DNA of 64,000 nucleotides from Dermacentor variabilis (GCF_050947875.1 NC_134577.1:72791139-72855138); one strand, 5' to 3'. Counted from the first letter of the stretch, positions 10,761-21,621 are shown. The notes: a model not told the origin generated them from the sequence alone. Numbers and translations are program-made.

Positions 10761-11834
10761 ATGTATTTCAGAAATGACGTAAGCAGTCATCAAATATGGT
10801 TTCTGCTTTATTTTTGTAGGCAGAGAACTACATGACACGCGCAAAGAATACGAATACGTTAGTGATTTTTCGAAAGCATTACGACAAAGGAAAAATGATT
10901 ATATTGTTATTGATAACGCAATGCACCGCATCAAACGTAGTGTCAAACATTATAGTGGATTCCACAAGTCGTCCTGTTCAGAAATACTCCATACGCGAAA
11001 CTAGAATAAAGCCGTAGTGAGTATGCAATGGCTTCAACTTACTCACAACATCAATATCAGGCTATCATTTTCTTTGAGCTGCTAGACACTACAGGCAAAA
11101 ATAGGTCGTGCATAGATATGTGCGCACCCTGGGTGATTGATGGATGGTACATTTTCTGGAGGTTGGTCACGATAAAAATAATATGAAGTAATACTGAATA
11201 ATATTGCAGAGTTACGAGCTTTTACATTATTTTATTTCTGATATGCCTGTGGAAAACTCTCCCAAAGTTACGAAAAAAATTATCTAATTAATGCTAACAT
11301 TTAACGCCAGTGTTGGGTGAATTTATGAAGAGTACCTTTATGGAATACTGATTCAGTTACCTGTATCTTTCAGTTATTGATTGCATGGTCTCTAGCGAAG
11401 AAATATGCACAGGTATAAATATTTAGGAGCTGTGTTTCTATACAAATTTGAAAGCATTGGCAGGGCCATTTCTTGTTTAACCTTGACATAGAATAAATTG
11501 TATCAGAAACAATGCAACGTGGTTAAATTTAGGGCTTCCAATTCAGATTAGCCCGCGCTGAAAAAAAAAATAATGACACATATCGAAGAAATTTCATTTT
11601 TTGTAAAGCAATCGCGAAACCTAACGTTCAGGGTGCTGACGCTACCACAAAAGTCATTGCTTTATTAACCTGAACCTTTTCACTTCCAAGAAATTTGTCA
11701 CTCGTTTTCGCTGTATTGCTGTCTATTAGGCTGGCTGTCAAGCGAGTAATTTTGCTCTTGTAAGTACGTGGATCACTGAACGAGCCTAAGTCAACGGAAG
11801 AAAGCGGATAAGCATATGATATGTCACAATCATA
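10761..11834. other. Non-genic stretch, nothing recognised
   Basis: AT-rich, with short frames lacking motifs. No tRNA-like promoter, LINE motif or terminal inverted repeat seen. Confidence 0.5.
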
Positions 11835-11870
11835 GGATGATGATGATGATGAAGATGATGATGATGATGA
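11835..11870. repeat. (GAT)n microsatellite
   Basis: About twelve imperfect GAT/ATG units with one GAA interruption. It produces the poly-Ser and poly-Met runs in the open frames crossing it. It resembles LINE trinucleotide tails, but no LINE 3' end was recognised beside it. Confidence 0.85.
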
Positions 11871-12051
11871 TGTCACAAGGTCCCGAGTATGGAGCGCTGA
11901 CGCATGATAATGAACAATTTTCTGCAGTGATTGAATATTACCCAAGCGAACAGAGGCAATCAAGAAAGAAATATACTATGGAGACAATTATTAGTGTACG
12001 TGGCTCAAGCACATATATATATCAAGGAGGAAACAGCAAGGTTGTCGGGTG

Positions 12052-12243
12052 TTTGACGATAACTTTTGTGCGGTACATTCGATCGCTTTTCGCGTCTGCC
12101 GGTGATGGACGCATGAAATTCACGCTGTATCCACATCGCACTATGATGTTTGACGAGCACTTTTGTGCGGTACATTCGATCGTCTTTCGCGTCTGCCGGT
12201 GATAGACGCATGAATTTCACTCTATATGCACATCCCACTAAGA
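12052..12243. repeat. Tandem duplication, two copies of a 97-bp unit
   Basis: TTTGACGA at 12052 and 12149 starts two adjacent copies that share CTTTTGTGCGGTACATTCGA, then TTTCGCGTCTGCCGGTGAT, then GACGCATGAA.TTCAC, with a few substitutions. It lies just upstream of the LINE starting near 12340, so it could be unrelated flanking DNA or part of that element's 5' region. Confidence 0.85.
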
Positions 12244-12354
12244 GAAGCAACATACTTTCTCACTCACTTTGCAAGTGAAGACATAACCATCCATTGATTC
12301 TTCTTTCACCCGATCATTCTTTTCTCTTTCCATCCAGTCACATAAACACTGGAG

Positions 12355-12715
12355 TGGGCACGGGAGAGCAGCGACAATGTTGTTGCTCAAAATCCCCTTC
12401 TGCTTTCATATGCAGTTCATCGCCTTATTGTTCGGATGGCTATCCGTGCCTGCGATTGCGGTTGGACCAACTGCTCCTGCATCGACGCCGTTGCCGTTAT
12501 TATCACCGCTCTTAGTACCTTCGGCGACAGCGAGCGATTATGTCTGGTGCGAGCTTTGCCCTGGTGCCACCTTCCCGTTATGGTCAAGCACGGCATCAGC
12601 ACTGCCACCGACAGCATCTTGCCGCCGGGATTTAAAGGACTTGCATCGGCTTTCCGCCTTCAGTGGGCACGGAAGAGCAGCAAATCCCCTACTGCTTTCA
12701 TATGCAGGTTGGTGC
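12355..12715 (+). repeat. Imperfect direct repeat in LINE 5' region
   Basis: A segment of about 55 bases starting GTGGGCACGG.AGAGCAGC and ending CTGCTTTCATATGCAG occurs at about 12355-12413 and again at about 12663-12712, some 300 bp apart. Repeated 5' units serve as promoters in some LINEs, but here there are only two copies and they are partial, so a promoter role is only a possibility. Confidence 0.65.
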
Positions 12716-13591
12716 CGCCCCGTCTCTTTATTGTAAACGTTCAAGCAACCGGTGTCTCTTGCTCTTCCCGGGCCCAAGTGATGTTTGCGATACCTTGAAC
12801 GATTGTATATTTGTCGTTAAACTTCTAATGCTAAGCGGTAATGTAGAACAAAACCCCGGTCTTCCCCAGCCTGACCCTAGCAAATCGCACTAGGAACTGC
12901 TTGATGCCATTACTGCCTTGTCAAGAAAATTTGACAAGCGTCAAACGGAAGTAATGGAATCTTTGGCCGAGTTAGAGGAAAATCAAGGGGCACTTACGCA
13001 AAAAGTCTCAGATCTTACAGAAAGATTGGTAACATTAGAATCTGTTGTTGAATCTATTGAAAAAGCGTTGGCACCAACTGAAATTAACCGCCTTGTTCAT
13101 GAAACTGTTAGAACTAAAGGTGCCGTACTCAACTCAAGGCTCGACGAATTGGAAGATTCGTCTCGAAGGCACAATTTATTATTTTATGGCATATCTGACA
13201 ATGCTAACGAGACGTGGGCACAGTCCCAAGACTGTATTGAAGATCTGCTGTCAAGTCATCTAAGCTTGAACGTTACCGATAATATGATCGACAGAGCGCG
13301 CAGGCCGGGTTCCTTTGTGCAACTAAAGACACACCCAGTCATCGTCAAGTTTGCGTCTTTTAAAACCAAAGAGTTAGTTCTTTCTCAGAAAGCTAAGCTG
13401 AAAACATCTGACATTTCTGTAGGCAAAGACTTCTGCAGATGAACACGCTTTTCACAAAAAAAAAAGTATTTGAATACGGAAAATCTAGCGGCCAGTCTTT
13501 TTCACTGCGCTTTAACAAACTTATCAACAAGAAGCGCTACATCTACTCCGCATCCACTGATAATGTTTGTGAAGTTGACTTTCCTCCTTAG
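12702..13591 (+). pseudogene. LINE ORF1: 2A-like leader, coiled coil, RRM-like domain; one stop and a frameshift
   Basis: From the ATG at 12702 the reading has a Leu-rich segment and then LMLSGNVEQNPGL (codons 42-54, ending 12863), a variant of the 2A consensus D[V/I]ExNPGP. An in-frame TAG at 12891-12893 interrupts it. The same frame then gives a heptad-rich coiled coil (about 12918-13080), an RRM-like stretch (RRHNLLFYGI..., then HPVIVKFASF) and GKDF. It shifts frame around 13440-13465, beside a run of ten A, and continues in another frame (FEYGKSSGQ...RYIYSAS) to TAG at 13589-13591. LINE ORF1 proteins bind RNA and form trimers. The protein as encoded cannot be made in full. Confidence 0.75.
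12840..12863 (+). other. 2A-like ribosome-skipping motif (NVEQNPGL)
   Basis: Eight codons give N-V-E-Q-N-P-G-L directly after a Leu/Val-rich stretch, the usual layout of 2A sequences (hydrophobic/Leu lead, then D-V-E-x-N-P-G-P). 2A-like motifs are known at the start of ORF1 in CR1/L2-type LINEs of several invertebrates. Two consensus positions differ: Asp to Asn, and the final Pro to Leu. The final Pro matters for skipping, so this copy may be inactive. Confidence 0.6.
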
Positions 13592-13649
13592 CCACACGGT
13601 AATCGCAACCCACCTTTAAGCAATACTGGCAATTCGTCAGCGTAGCTAT

Positions 13650-14587
13650 CTTCCCGCCACGCAAATGATGTTCCTCTTGTTTTTAGCAATGCACGTAGTG
13701 TGCTCAACAAGCGAGCGGCACTCTCGGCTCATAGTGATTCATGTTCCGCTGATATTGTTGTTCTATCCGAAACATGGCTTTCTGCAAAAGTTCAAAGCAG
13801 TGAAATATTTGACTGTGAAAAGAAATACGCCATTTATCGATATGACCGCGATGTTTGTATCGGTGGGGGTGTCTTGATCGCTATTATTGAAGAGTTTCCT
13901 TCCTCAAGCGTCCCAGTGGTATCAGCTTTAGAACTGGTGTGCGTGCGTATTACCATTGACAATAGGGATTGCAATTTTTTCGTATGTTACAGACCCCTAA
14001 CTGCACCCCGTTCTTTCTGTGATGAACTTCATGACGTCTTAAATAATATAGCTACGCGATACACAACATTGCCTTTTTTTCTGTTACGACATTTCAACCT
14101 TCCAAACATTTCATGGCACAGTGGTACCACCACTATCACAAAAAATTATTCGGAATGCGCACAGTTTCTTGGTGTTTTTTCCGATTTCAACCTCGCAGAA
14201 CTTGTTGATGAAGCTACTCGTACTACTGCAGTTTCCGCTAATATCCTTGATCTCATTCATCACCTGTTCATCACCTGATCTGGTTTGCCAACATATATCC
14301 CTGGTTTAAGTGACCGCTCGATTATTCATTTCACTTTGCGTGACCATGTTTCTACTAAAAAGAGCTTTAAGGTTGTTCGCGATTAAAAGCACGCCGATGC
14401 GGCTTCTATCACGGCAGAAATCGAATCATTCACCGCTGCTTACATCCCCGGTTTTGACGAACGCTCAGTTGAGGATAACTGGCACCTTTTCAAAAATAAA
14501 CTACTATCTTTAATTGACAGTTATATATCTCAACGAAAGATACCTTCAAACACTTGATCGCAATGGTTCAACAACTCTCTTAAACGC
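13650..14587 (+). pseudogene. LINE ORF2, endonuclease part
   Basis: In one frame up to 14278: SNARSVLNKRAAL (the N-terminal Asn motif), DIVVLSETWL (catalytic Glu), a GGGV strand, CYRPL, then RHFNLPNISW where active copies have GDFN (14087-14098), and ILDLIHH. After the frame break, LPGLSDRSIIHF replaces the usual SDH (14309-14317, His to Arg). The linker toward RT continues with stops near 14377 and 14554. The loss of both catalytic Asp and His means this nuclease is dead. Confidence 0.78.
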
Positions 14588-16435
14588 ATGCGCAACAAAA
14601 AGAAACGGTTATTCCGCCGGGCCAAGCAATCAAATCTCCCCGCTCATCAGTCAACGTACCATCAAGTGGAAAGTGTGTACGTCCCAATGACTAGTAGCGC
14701 TAAAACTACCTTCTTGAATGTTGCACTGCCCTCGTTTCTTCAAGCGAGTCCGCGCAAGTTTTGGAATATTGTTAATGGCACTAAAACAAACATTATATAT
14801 TTAACTTACCCTGATGGCACCAGTGCTCCACCTAACCAATGTTGCAGCGTTTTGAATGAGGCGTTTGTCCTTTTCCTCAATGCCAATATCATCGTCAATT
14901 TACCGAGTGCACCAAGTTCAAACTTCCCTGTGATGGATCCCATAATATTTGGCTCGGTTGGTATTAGCCGTCTAATCAATAATCTGCAGATCTCGTCTAC
15001 CAGTGGGCCTGATAGTATTAGTTCAAAAATATTCAAATACACTGAGGTGTTTTCATCTGTTATTCTTTCTAAAATTTTTGCTCAGTCGTTGCAGTATTCT
15101 TTGCTCCCGCGTGACTGGAGGAAAGGTAAGGTGGTTCCAGTCCCAAAGTCAGGCAATGCGTATGCTCCCGAAAACTACCGCCCCATTTCATTGATAAGCA
15201 TCCCATGCAAACTTTTGGAACACACCATTTACTCTCACCTTGTTGAATTTTTGGAAACCAATTCATTCTTTCATTCCTGTCAACACGGCTTCAGAAAAAT
15301 GTACTCGGGCGAAACCCAACTAGCTTGCTTTACTAATGATCTTTCTGCTGCATCTGACAATAACTTTGACGTTGACTGTATTTTCTTGGACCTTTAATAC
15401 CGTAACGCACGATCTACTAAACCTTAAACTCGATCAGCTTAACATTGATCCTTTAGTATTAGCCTGGATTAAGGAGTTCCTTTCCAATCGAACTCAGAAC
15501 GTAACTGCCAATAACGCTTCCTCTGCTTTTTCATCGGTTACATCAGCGGTCCCGCAGGTATCTGTCCTCAGGCCTCTGCTCTTTCTAATTTATATTAACG
15601 CTCTCCCTGACTGCGTGAAATCGTCTTCAATTAACCTATTTGCTGATGACTGCGTAATATATCATAAGATTAGCAACCCCGCCGATACCACTAAACTGCA
15701 AGAAGACCTTAACAATTTATCTATATGGTGCAATGCGTGGAACATGAAACTAAACCAAAATAAATGTAAATATATGCGCATATCAGGCCGCTCTAACAAT
15801 ACTGACACACACATGCATTTTCTGAATAGCGGTCCTCTCTGTCAAGTAATTTTTACAAGTATCTCGGCCTTTACATCACTCACTGATCTATCATGGCACA
15901 AGCATGTTGAATTTATAACTTCTAACGCTAATCGCACGCTAGGCTATCTACGCAGAAACTTTTACGCCGTTCCTGCATCCTTAAAACTGACGCTCTACAA
16001 AACACGTGTTCGATCAAAATTAGAATATGCCTCGGCCATCTGGGATCCCCCTCACGTATCACTAAGCCTCTCCCTCGAAGCCATTCAGAACCGCGCGTCC
16101 CGCTTTATTCTGATTACTCTCGTCATGCTAGCGTAACACACATGAAGCAAACCCTTAGCATACCGGCACTTTCAGTACGTCGTGCACACAGTCGCCTCTT
16201 CCTTTTCCACACGATGTATCACAACACGGTATTAAAAGAAAAACTTCTTACTCCTCCTTCCTACTTTTCATCCCACAGCGATCACCTTCATAAAGTTTTC
16301 GTGCCATCTTGTCGCACAAACGAGTACTATTACTCATTTTTTACCTGGCACCTGCAATGACTGGAACCACCTCCCCGCATCGGTCGCTACTATAGACTCA
16401 TCGAGGTTAAAGACTGCTGTTTTCCATGCCATCTA
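14588..16435 (+). pseudogene. LINE ORF2, reverse transcriptase and C-terminus, frameshifted
   Basis: The frame 14588-15397 covers a basic linker, GPDSIS, WRKGKVVPVPKSG, ENYRPISLISIPCKLLE and HGFRK. It stops within motif A (FLDL), where a small deletion shifts the frame. The next frame (to 16136) resumes with FNTVTHDLL, then SAVPQVSVLRPLLF (normally GVPQGSVLGPLLF, so two glycines are lost) and FADD at 15639-15650 (catalytic Asp pair kept). It continues into the thumb and WNHLPAS near 16360-16390, ending about 16435. At least two frame breaks make it non-functional. Confidence 0.82.
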
Positions 16436-16527
16436 ACAAATATTTCATTCATTTATCTGCATTCTTTTTCTGTGTATATGTACCACTCCTTTCTGTAGCG
16501 CCTACGGGCCTTGAAAGTATTTAAAAT

Positions 16528-16556
16528 AAATAAATAAATAAAATAAATAAAAAATT
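16528..16556 (+). repeat. LINE 3' tail, (AAAT)n
   Basis: About seven AAAT/AAAAT units end the element; a short 3' UTR (CTTTCTGTAGCGCC, then CTTGAAAGTATTT) precedes them. Confidence 0.85.
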
Positions 16557-18949
16557 TACGTCCGCTTAAATTTTTTTGTTTACATGGTATGCTTACATGG
16601 TATGCCTAAAGAAAGTTCAGAGTTAGTCACAAAGACCTGCAGAACAAAGCTCACTTTGCAAGCTATCTGAACTAGTGTATGACAGCTTTCAAAAGTATAG
16701 TCATTAAAAAAAGGTTCCGATGGAATCCAGAGAACTCTGCAACGCAGACGAAATAAAAAATTGACCTGCCATTGCTCTACGGTGCGCTTAGCCCCCGGTA
16801 AATATCGCTAGCTTCTGAGACGTTACACAAAAAAGGGAATTTTCGAAAATAGCGCAACTAAGAAAAATTGTGCGACATCAAGAAGCTGCAATAACAGACA
16901 ATACACTCTAGAAAAGAAGAACCCATGCTCTCGAAAACTTGTCCGCGACTTCTGCCGTTGACCGCAAACAAGGGCTTCTTAAATTGCCGTTCGGCCGGTC
17001 AAAGCGCTCTTGCTTTTATATCTTACTTTCCCAAATTGCCCCGAAGTCAAAGAAAGTTCAACTCTACGAGGTTTGACGTCAGTTGTTACAAAAAAGAACT
17101 AGGCGGAGAAATAAAGTAAGCATTAGACGAAAACAAATATGTAGGCCATCGACTGTGGATCGCTTTGGCGACATGGGAATAAAAACAGAAAAAGCAGATG
17201 TGATGAAAATGTTTCTGAAAAAAAAAAACAACAGTTGAAAAGCCTTCTTTTAAGTGTTCAAAGGCAGCATGCGATTTCATCGATGGGGGCCGAAAGCAGC
17301 TAAATTGAGGGTAAATTGAGAAAAAAAGAGGACACATCATCAGCAAGAAAACAAGAAAAGCTGCGCGTTCGCGATCGTGGTGGAGGCCAAGAAAATTGTA
17401 ACATCGAAAACTAAAATTTCAATCATTTCTGTGGTTTCCACTGCCCTCTAGGCAACCAGGAAGTTCATCGGTAAATTTCTGAACTAACGAAAAAGCGTAA
17501 TACATTATTTCATTTTCTTCTGTCCATCCCTGCATGGAGGCTTGGTGCTGTCTGTTGTGCTAATGTAAATGGCAAAAAAACAATTACTGCCTTTAGAACA
17601 ATAACAAATGTATAATGCTTACAGTTTTCCACAATAAAATTAAACAAGCCTACTCAAGAAAAACAGAAAACGACCGTACTCTTTTATACCATGAAATAAA
17701 TACCCAGAAGTAGCTTTTCTATTTCTTCTTGGTATACAGACTTTTCAAGCAGATGCAGATTTTTTAAAATAATTTTCTTTACACTGTCAAAACTCATGGC
17801 CTTACGATGACTTTGTGTGGGAGCTTCAAAGCAATGCGGGCGACCATTTTATTTTTTGTGTGTTGGTTTAGGCATGCATGTTACCAGGCCATGTTCAAGG
17901 CGTAACAACCACTGCGGCAATGAGCGGTGTTGACTTTACTGGTCCTTGCGTACGTTAATGAACGAGATGAAGCGGACGAAGGTATATACCACTGCCTTTT
18001 CAGTGCCTATAGCACAGTATTTCAAGGCCGACATTCAGAGATTATCCAGATTAGCAGAGATTGGGCCAAAGGCACGCTTATACATCCCACCTGAAATTTT
18101 TAATTGTTACAAGCCTAAAGCGGTGCGTGGTGTACGAAATAAGTGCAGAGAGTATTTAATAATCTATTTTTATTGTTAGGTGTTAGGGTGCACTTTTGCC
18201 TTTGTTCTCCCGTTCACGAAACTGGTAACGTGCGTGCGCATTCTTTACTTCTGTGGTGCACTTACATTTATCTCATTTACGTGAGGTGTGCATGTGTTTG
18301 CATGTGTTTTTGCTTTTCTATGGAATCCTTTGACTGGTGCCAAGCTTGATCGTGGCCTTAGACTAGCACTTGAAGAGCGCTATCAAGTTATACGTAGTGC
18401 TTACACTAGTTCTCGATGCCTCTTTTCTGAAGCCGCAGACGTGTCATATGTGCCTTCGAGAAGTCTAATGACGCCCTCTGCGTTATTAGATTATGGTTAA
18501 TAAATAGATTGGTTCGTTTCACGTTGCCTGAAAGCTTTCATGTGTCATGTATCTCATCAGAGAAAATGTAAAAATAAGAATCACGAAAAGACAAAGGCAT
18601 CAACAAACTTCGTAGTATACGCGTCTCGGTATCGGAAGCTGATCAACATGCATCAGAAAAGGTGATTTGTGAGGTAGAGGATGTACGTCAGCTGCACTCT
18701 GTGCAAGAGAGACCCGAGTTTCTTTCCACAAGTTCTTTCAATCACAGTTTTATGCAAAGAACCTTTGGTTTCCTTTCATTTTTGATTTCAGGTGTTTTCC
18801 TCTTTGCTTTGTTTTAGCGACAAGTAACCTTGTCCACCTAAAGGCGCCAAATTCTCGCCTAAACGCTTGTAATAAACAAACAAGGGCAAATAAACAATAA
18901 GCCATTATGTCATATTTGTTCAAAAATAGCATAAGCTATAGATTGGTGC
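16557..18949. other. Non-genic stretch, nothing recognised
   Basis: AT-rich, with A-runs. The 77-codon frame at 17946-18179 has no recognisable domain or splice context. No repeat boundary seen. Confidence 0.5.
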
Positions 18950-19090
18950 GCTCACAATCAATCCGCCAGAATAGGAAAAAGGTATGATATTTCCTGCTGA
19001 GGTAAAATGCTTGCATGATTTGTGAATTGATTTCATCAATAGGGCAAAAAAATAACGAGAACGAGTAAACACGATGGAGGTGCCACAAAT

Positions 19091-19250
19091 ACAAGAGTTT
19101 ATTCAACGGAATTCCATGCAACGGAGCACATAATGTGCTCACAAGAACAGCTTCGGTTGAATTAGAGGAAAGTACACTAAATGAAAAAGTATTCAACGGA
19201 ATTTCATGAACTGAGCACACAATATGCTTACAAGAATCGTTTCGACTCAT
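19091..19250 (-). repeat. Approx. 90-bp tandem duplication in LTR-like region
   Basis: ATTCAACGGAATT.CATG at 19101 and 19191 begins two copies sharing a GAGCACA.AAT.TGCT.ACAAGAA core. It lies in the presumed 3' LTR of gypsy relic 3, where tandem duplications in U3 are common. Confidence 0.7.
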
Positions 19251-19479
19251 GCAGCTTCATATTGCTACGGACGAGATGGTTTTATTTACAAGGTGACCGA
19301 GGGGGAGGGGGATAGAGACCAGATTGCAGGTAGTCAGACATTTTCTACTCCGTTCGGAGTTCTTCAACCTCTTTTTCTTCAGCTACGCCGCACAGAGAAC
19401 ATCCTCCGGCGGGGACAAAACTCGCCAAGGGAGATAGTGAATCGCATGAGTAGTAGCGCCTTTCCGAGATCGCTATGAT

Positions 19480-19810
19480 GGTAGGGCTTCAGACTGGCGA
19501 CGTGAACCACTTGTCTTCCGCGGCCGCAGAATATTGGAGGTATGTTTGCTGCAACGTTGTCGGCGTCTCTGAATACGTGGGGATAAACTTTCGATAAACG
19601 TCTTTCTTCTCTAGAGGTGCCCAAATAAAACATGATCTACAGGAGCAATAGTGATTGGTATATGCCGTGAATTGTAGTGTGCGTTGGCCTAAACTCGTGA
19701 AGAGAGTGTTGTTAGTCGAGGAAGCCGACGCGTTTCTTGGGCACGAAAAAATGTCTGGGCAATCGAAGTGTCTTCATGCAGTGGAGGAGAAAATACATTG
19801 AGGTCATGTA
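19480..19810 (-). pseudogene. gypsy integrase C-terminal remnant
   Basis: From about 19810 the minus strand reads FFRAQETRRLPRL and then NAHYNSRH in shifted frames, the helix following the integrase core. The frame 19633-19379 then reads VYPHVFRDADN...CGRGRQVVHVASLKPYHH, matching the C-terminal SH3-like fold and the VVHV.RLKPY end motif of Ty3/gypsy integrases. The remaining codons to 19379 belong to LTR-proximal sequence. Confidence 0.7.
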
Positions 19811-19973
19811 CAAAGTGTTGCCACCGGGCTGTTCTGATGCTGCCAGGACCACCCTGTACCTTTCTCCCTCCTACCGTCTCTCTCCAACCCCCACCCTACT
19901 GGCGCTGACCCGTGCTCCCGCATGGGTTGCAGAAGATAGTGCTAGCCTTTCCTCCTTTCCACACAAGAACCAC

Positions 19974-19998
19974 TTCTCTCTCTCTCTCTCTCTCTCTG
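19974..19998. repeat. (CT)n microsatellite
   Basis: About twelve CT units. Confidence 0.9.
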
Positions 19999-20300
19999 CC
20001 TGGCTACTCCCACGTTGGGACGGGTAGGTCAAGTCTTCTCGCTCTATCATAGGCGTATTGCACAGCCAGGGCTTGAGGGATATGATCGTGGGATTTGATT
20101 CCTGTAAAGTGATTCCGGGAAACGCCACAACCGAGTGACTCAGACTGCCAGAGCATATGTTCAAGCGTATATATCTCCTTTTTGCATGCTCTGCCGATAA
20201 AAATCATGTCTGCAACGCCATACTATTCATTCATTCGTGCAAGTGAATAATAGAACTGTGTTTGTAATTGCCTAAGTGTAACTGCAGTGTAAACGCCGAA
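19998..20300 (-). mobile_element. I-clade LINE 3' fragment nested in gypsy relic 3
   Basis: The frame 20207-20004 reads RACKKEIYTLEHMLWQ (C-terminal zinc-knuckle region of I-type ORF2, compare the LNHIMWGC stretch in the LINE at 2536-6630) and ends QALAVQYAYDRARRLDLPVP with a stop at 20004. Upstream, a shifted frame gives HSSIIHL. The fragment interrupts integrase sequence on both sides, so it inserted after the gypsy element. Confidence 0.7.
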
Positions 20301-20339
20301 CTTGCGTCCAAGAACGATTTGGAGACTGCGAGCGTACAG

Positions 20340-20990
20340 TAGATAGAAAGGTGCATACCCGGTTGCATTGCGCTTGGCTGTATTACACGCTTAAGTGCAG
20401 CGTGGCATCCCAACTCTCGTGATCAGACGGGACGCACAGTGAAAACATATAGGTAAGCGGATGATCTGTGTGCTCGCTGACACCATTTCTTTGCGGGTGG
20501 TATAGCGTACAATGGTGATCAGTAGAATCGCAAACGTGCAGCAGACGGTGGTGAATTGCCGTCCATGGTCACATATAACAACTCACGGAGCACCGAGGAG
20601 TAAGGTGACAAAAGCAGCAATCACGACAAATGGGTGGTGGAAGCAGAGGTAAGCGCCGCAGCCTCAGTATAGGGTGTAAGAACTCGAAGCGCATGATAAT
20701 CTAGCGACGACCAGTACAGCTTTCGGGAAAGGGGTTACGCCTGACAATACCAATTTTTCAAATGAAAAAGTAGGTGGTTGTATTGGTTGCGCAAAGCCTG
20801 CGAACGACCGCAGTCCTGCAGCCTAGCACAGAGTAGCATGACCCGCTACAATATTCAAAAGACTTCTTAATGGCGAAGGATACCGTGGCGCATTCTAACT
20901 CAATAAGAGTGTAATTTCGCACCGCTGCCGTCAGTATCTGGCTTGCGTACGCGACGATGTGCTGCCTACTATGGTGAAGTAGAACGAGAA
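20340..20990 (-). pseudogene. gypsy RNase H and integrase core remnant
   Basis: Near 20961-20840: HIVAYASQILTAAVRNYTL and ELECATVSFAIKK, with the conserved Ser-Leu-Thr and Glu-Cys-x-Ala-Val pattern of gypsy RNase H; the following tether is damaged. Near 20540-20460: RLRFY-like stretches, then DSTDHHCTLYHPQRNGV, matching the integrase core motif HH-T-PYHPQ-NG-E. A shifted frame then gives SLCVPSDHESWDA. The N-terminal zinc finger and first catalytic Asp are not recognisable. Confidence 0.68.
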
Positions 20991-21004
20991 CGGCGTCAAT
21001 GGCT

Positions 21005-21621
21005 GCTCACACCGTTCGCGCTAATCCGATAGCGACAGTCAAATGCGCTGCAGCCACACCGCTCGTCTGCTGACTTGCAGATGGACGCAATGTCGCAGCG
21101 TGACATACGGCCAGTCACTACGTTTGTAGCCCAGGACGCAACAAAGGCGAATCATGGTGCTCGCGAAAAGAAAGACCGGCACCGACCGCGCGACCCTCGT
21201 CAAAATGGAGTGCGATGTGACACAATCAGACGACACTTGCATGTGCGCCGGAAGGGCTTAGGTGTAGTGAGGAATAGTTCTTGGGCATTCTGCGCGCAAA
21301 TTAATAACATTCCAGCTACAACGAACAACATTTGCTCACCATTTAGTTGGAAAAATCATAGACGACGCGCCCTGGGCAGCCAATCGGATAGCTCAACCCA
21401 TTAGCGACATTTAGGCAGTTTACGTTAAATAGTTAGGGGTGGCTGAAAATTCGACCGAGCAGTGTGCTGCGATCGGCAATGATGTACATTTCCAAAACAT
21501 TATAATAAATTAGACGCTTTGCGCGGAGCACTTAGAAGCGTCAATTAATTATCAGTGGGATGTACTCTAACGACTCAGTAAGTTTGCACAAAATCGTCAA
21601 GATCGTTTCAGGGTCCCCTTA
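21005..21621. mobile_element. Probable non-autonomous DNA element, one TIR seen
   Basis: The right end, GTTTCAGGGTCCCCTTA (21605-21621), resembles the right terminus of the 40511-41201 element (GTGGTTCAGGGCCCCTT). The interior has no coding motif and does not fit the gypsy relic to its left, whose RNase H reading stops near 21000. I could not find the matching left terminus, so it may be truncated. The family assignment is by eye. Confidence 0.45.

Larger units (their letters stand above)
12340..16556 (+). mobile_element. CR1/L2-group LINE, full-length-like but inactivated
   Basis: A plus-strand element of about 4.2 kb with a 5' region containing an internal repeat, ORF1 (about 12702-13591), ORF2 (about 13650-16435: endonuclease and RT, no RNase H) and an AAAT-type tail (16528-16556). 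The absence of RNase H, the short C-terminal ORF2 module ending in a WNHLPAS motif, the coiled-coil/RRM-like ORF1 and the 2A-like motif together fit the CR1/L2 group. It carries at least one nonsense codon and frameshifts in ORF1, and stops, a frameshift and lost catalytic residues in ORF2. The 5' boundary is uncertain. Confidence 0.85.
18950..21000 (-). mobile_element. Ty3/gypsy relic 3, interrupted by a LINE fragment
   Basis: Minus-strand order: RNase H (about 20990-20840), integrase core (about 20690-20340), an inserted I-LINE 3' fragment (about 20300-19998), integrase C-terminus (about 19810-19480), then LTR-like sequence to about 18950. Readings: HIVAYASQILTAAVRNYT and IELECATVSFAIKK for RNase H, HHCTLYHPQRNGVSEH for the integrase core, and RGRQVVHVASLKPYH for the C-terminus. 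All are split by frameshifts and stops. gag, protease and RT are absent here, so the relic is 5'-truncated, probably at the junction near 21000. Confidence 0.75.

Noticed and set aside
11628..11963. 111-codon minus frame with a poly-Ser run
   Set aside because: The run comes from the (GAT)n microsatellite; the rest has no motif or splice context.
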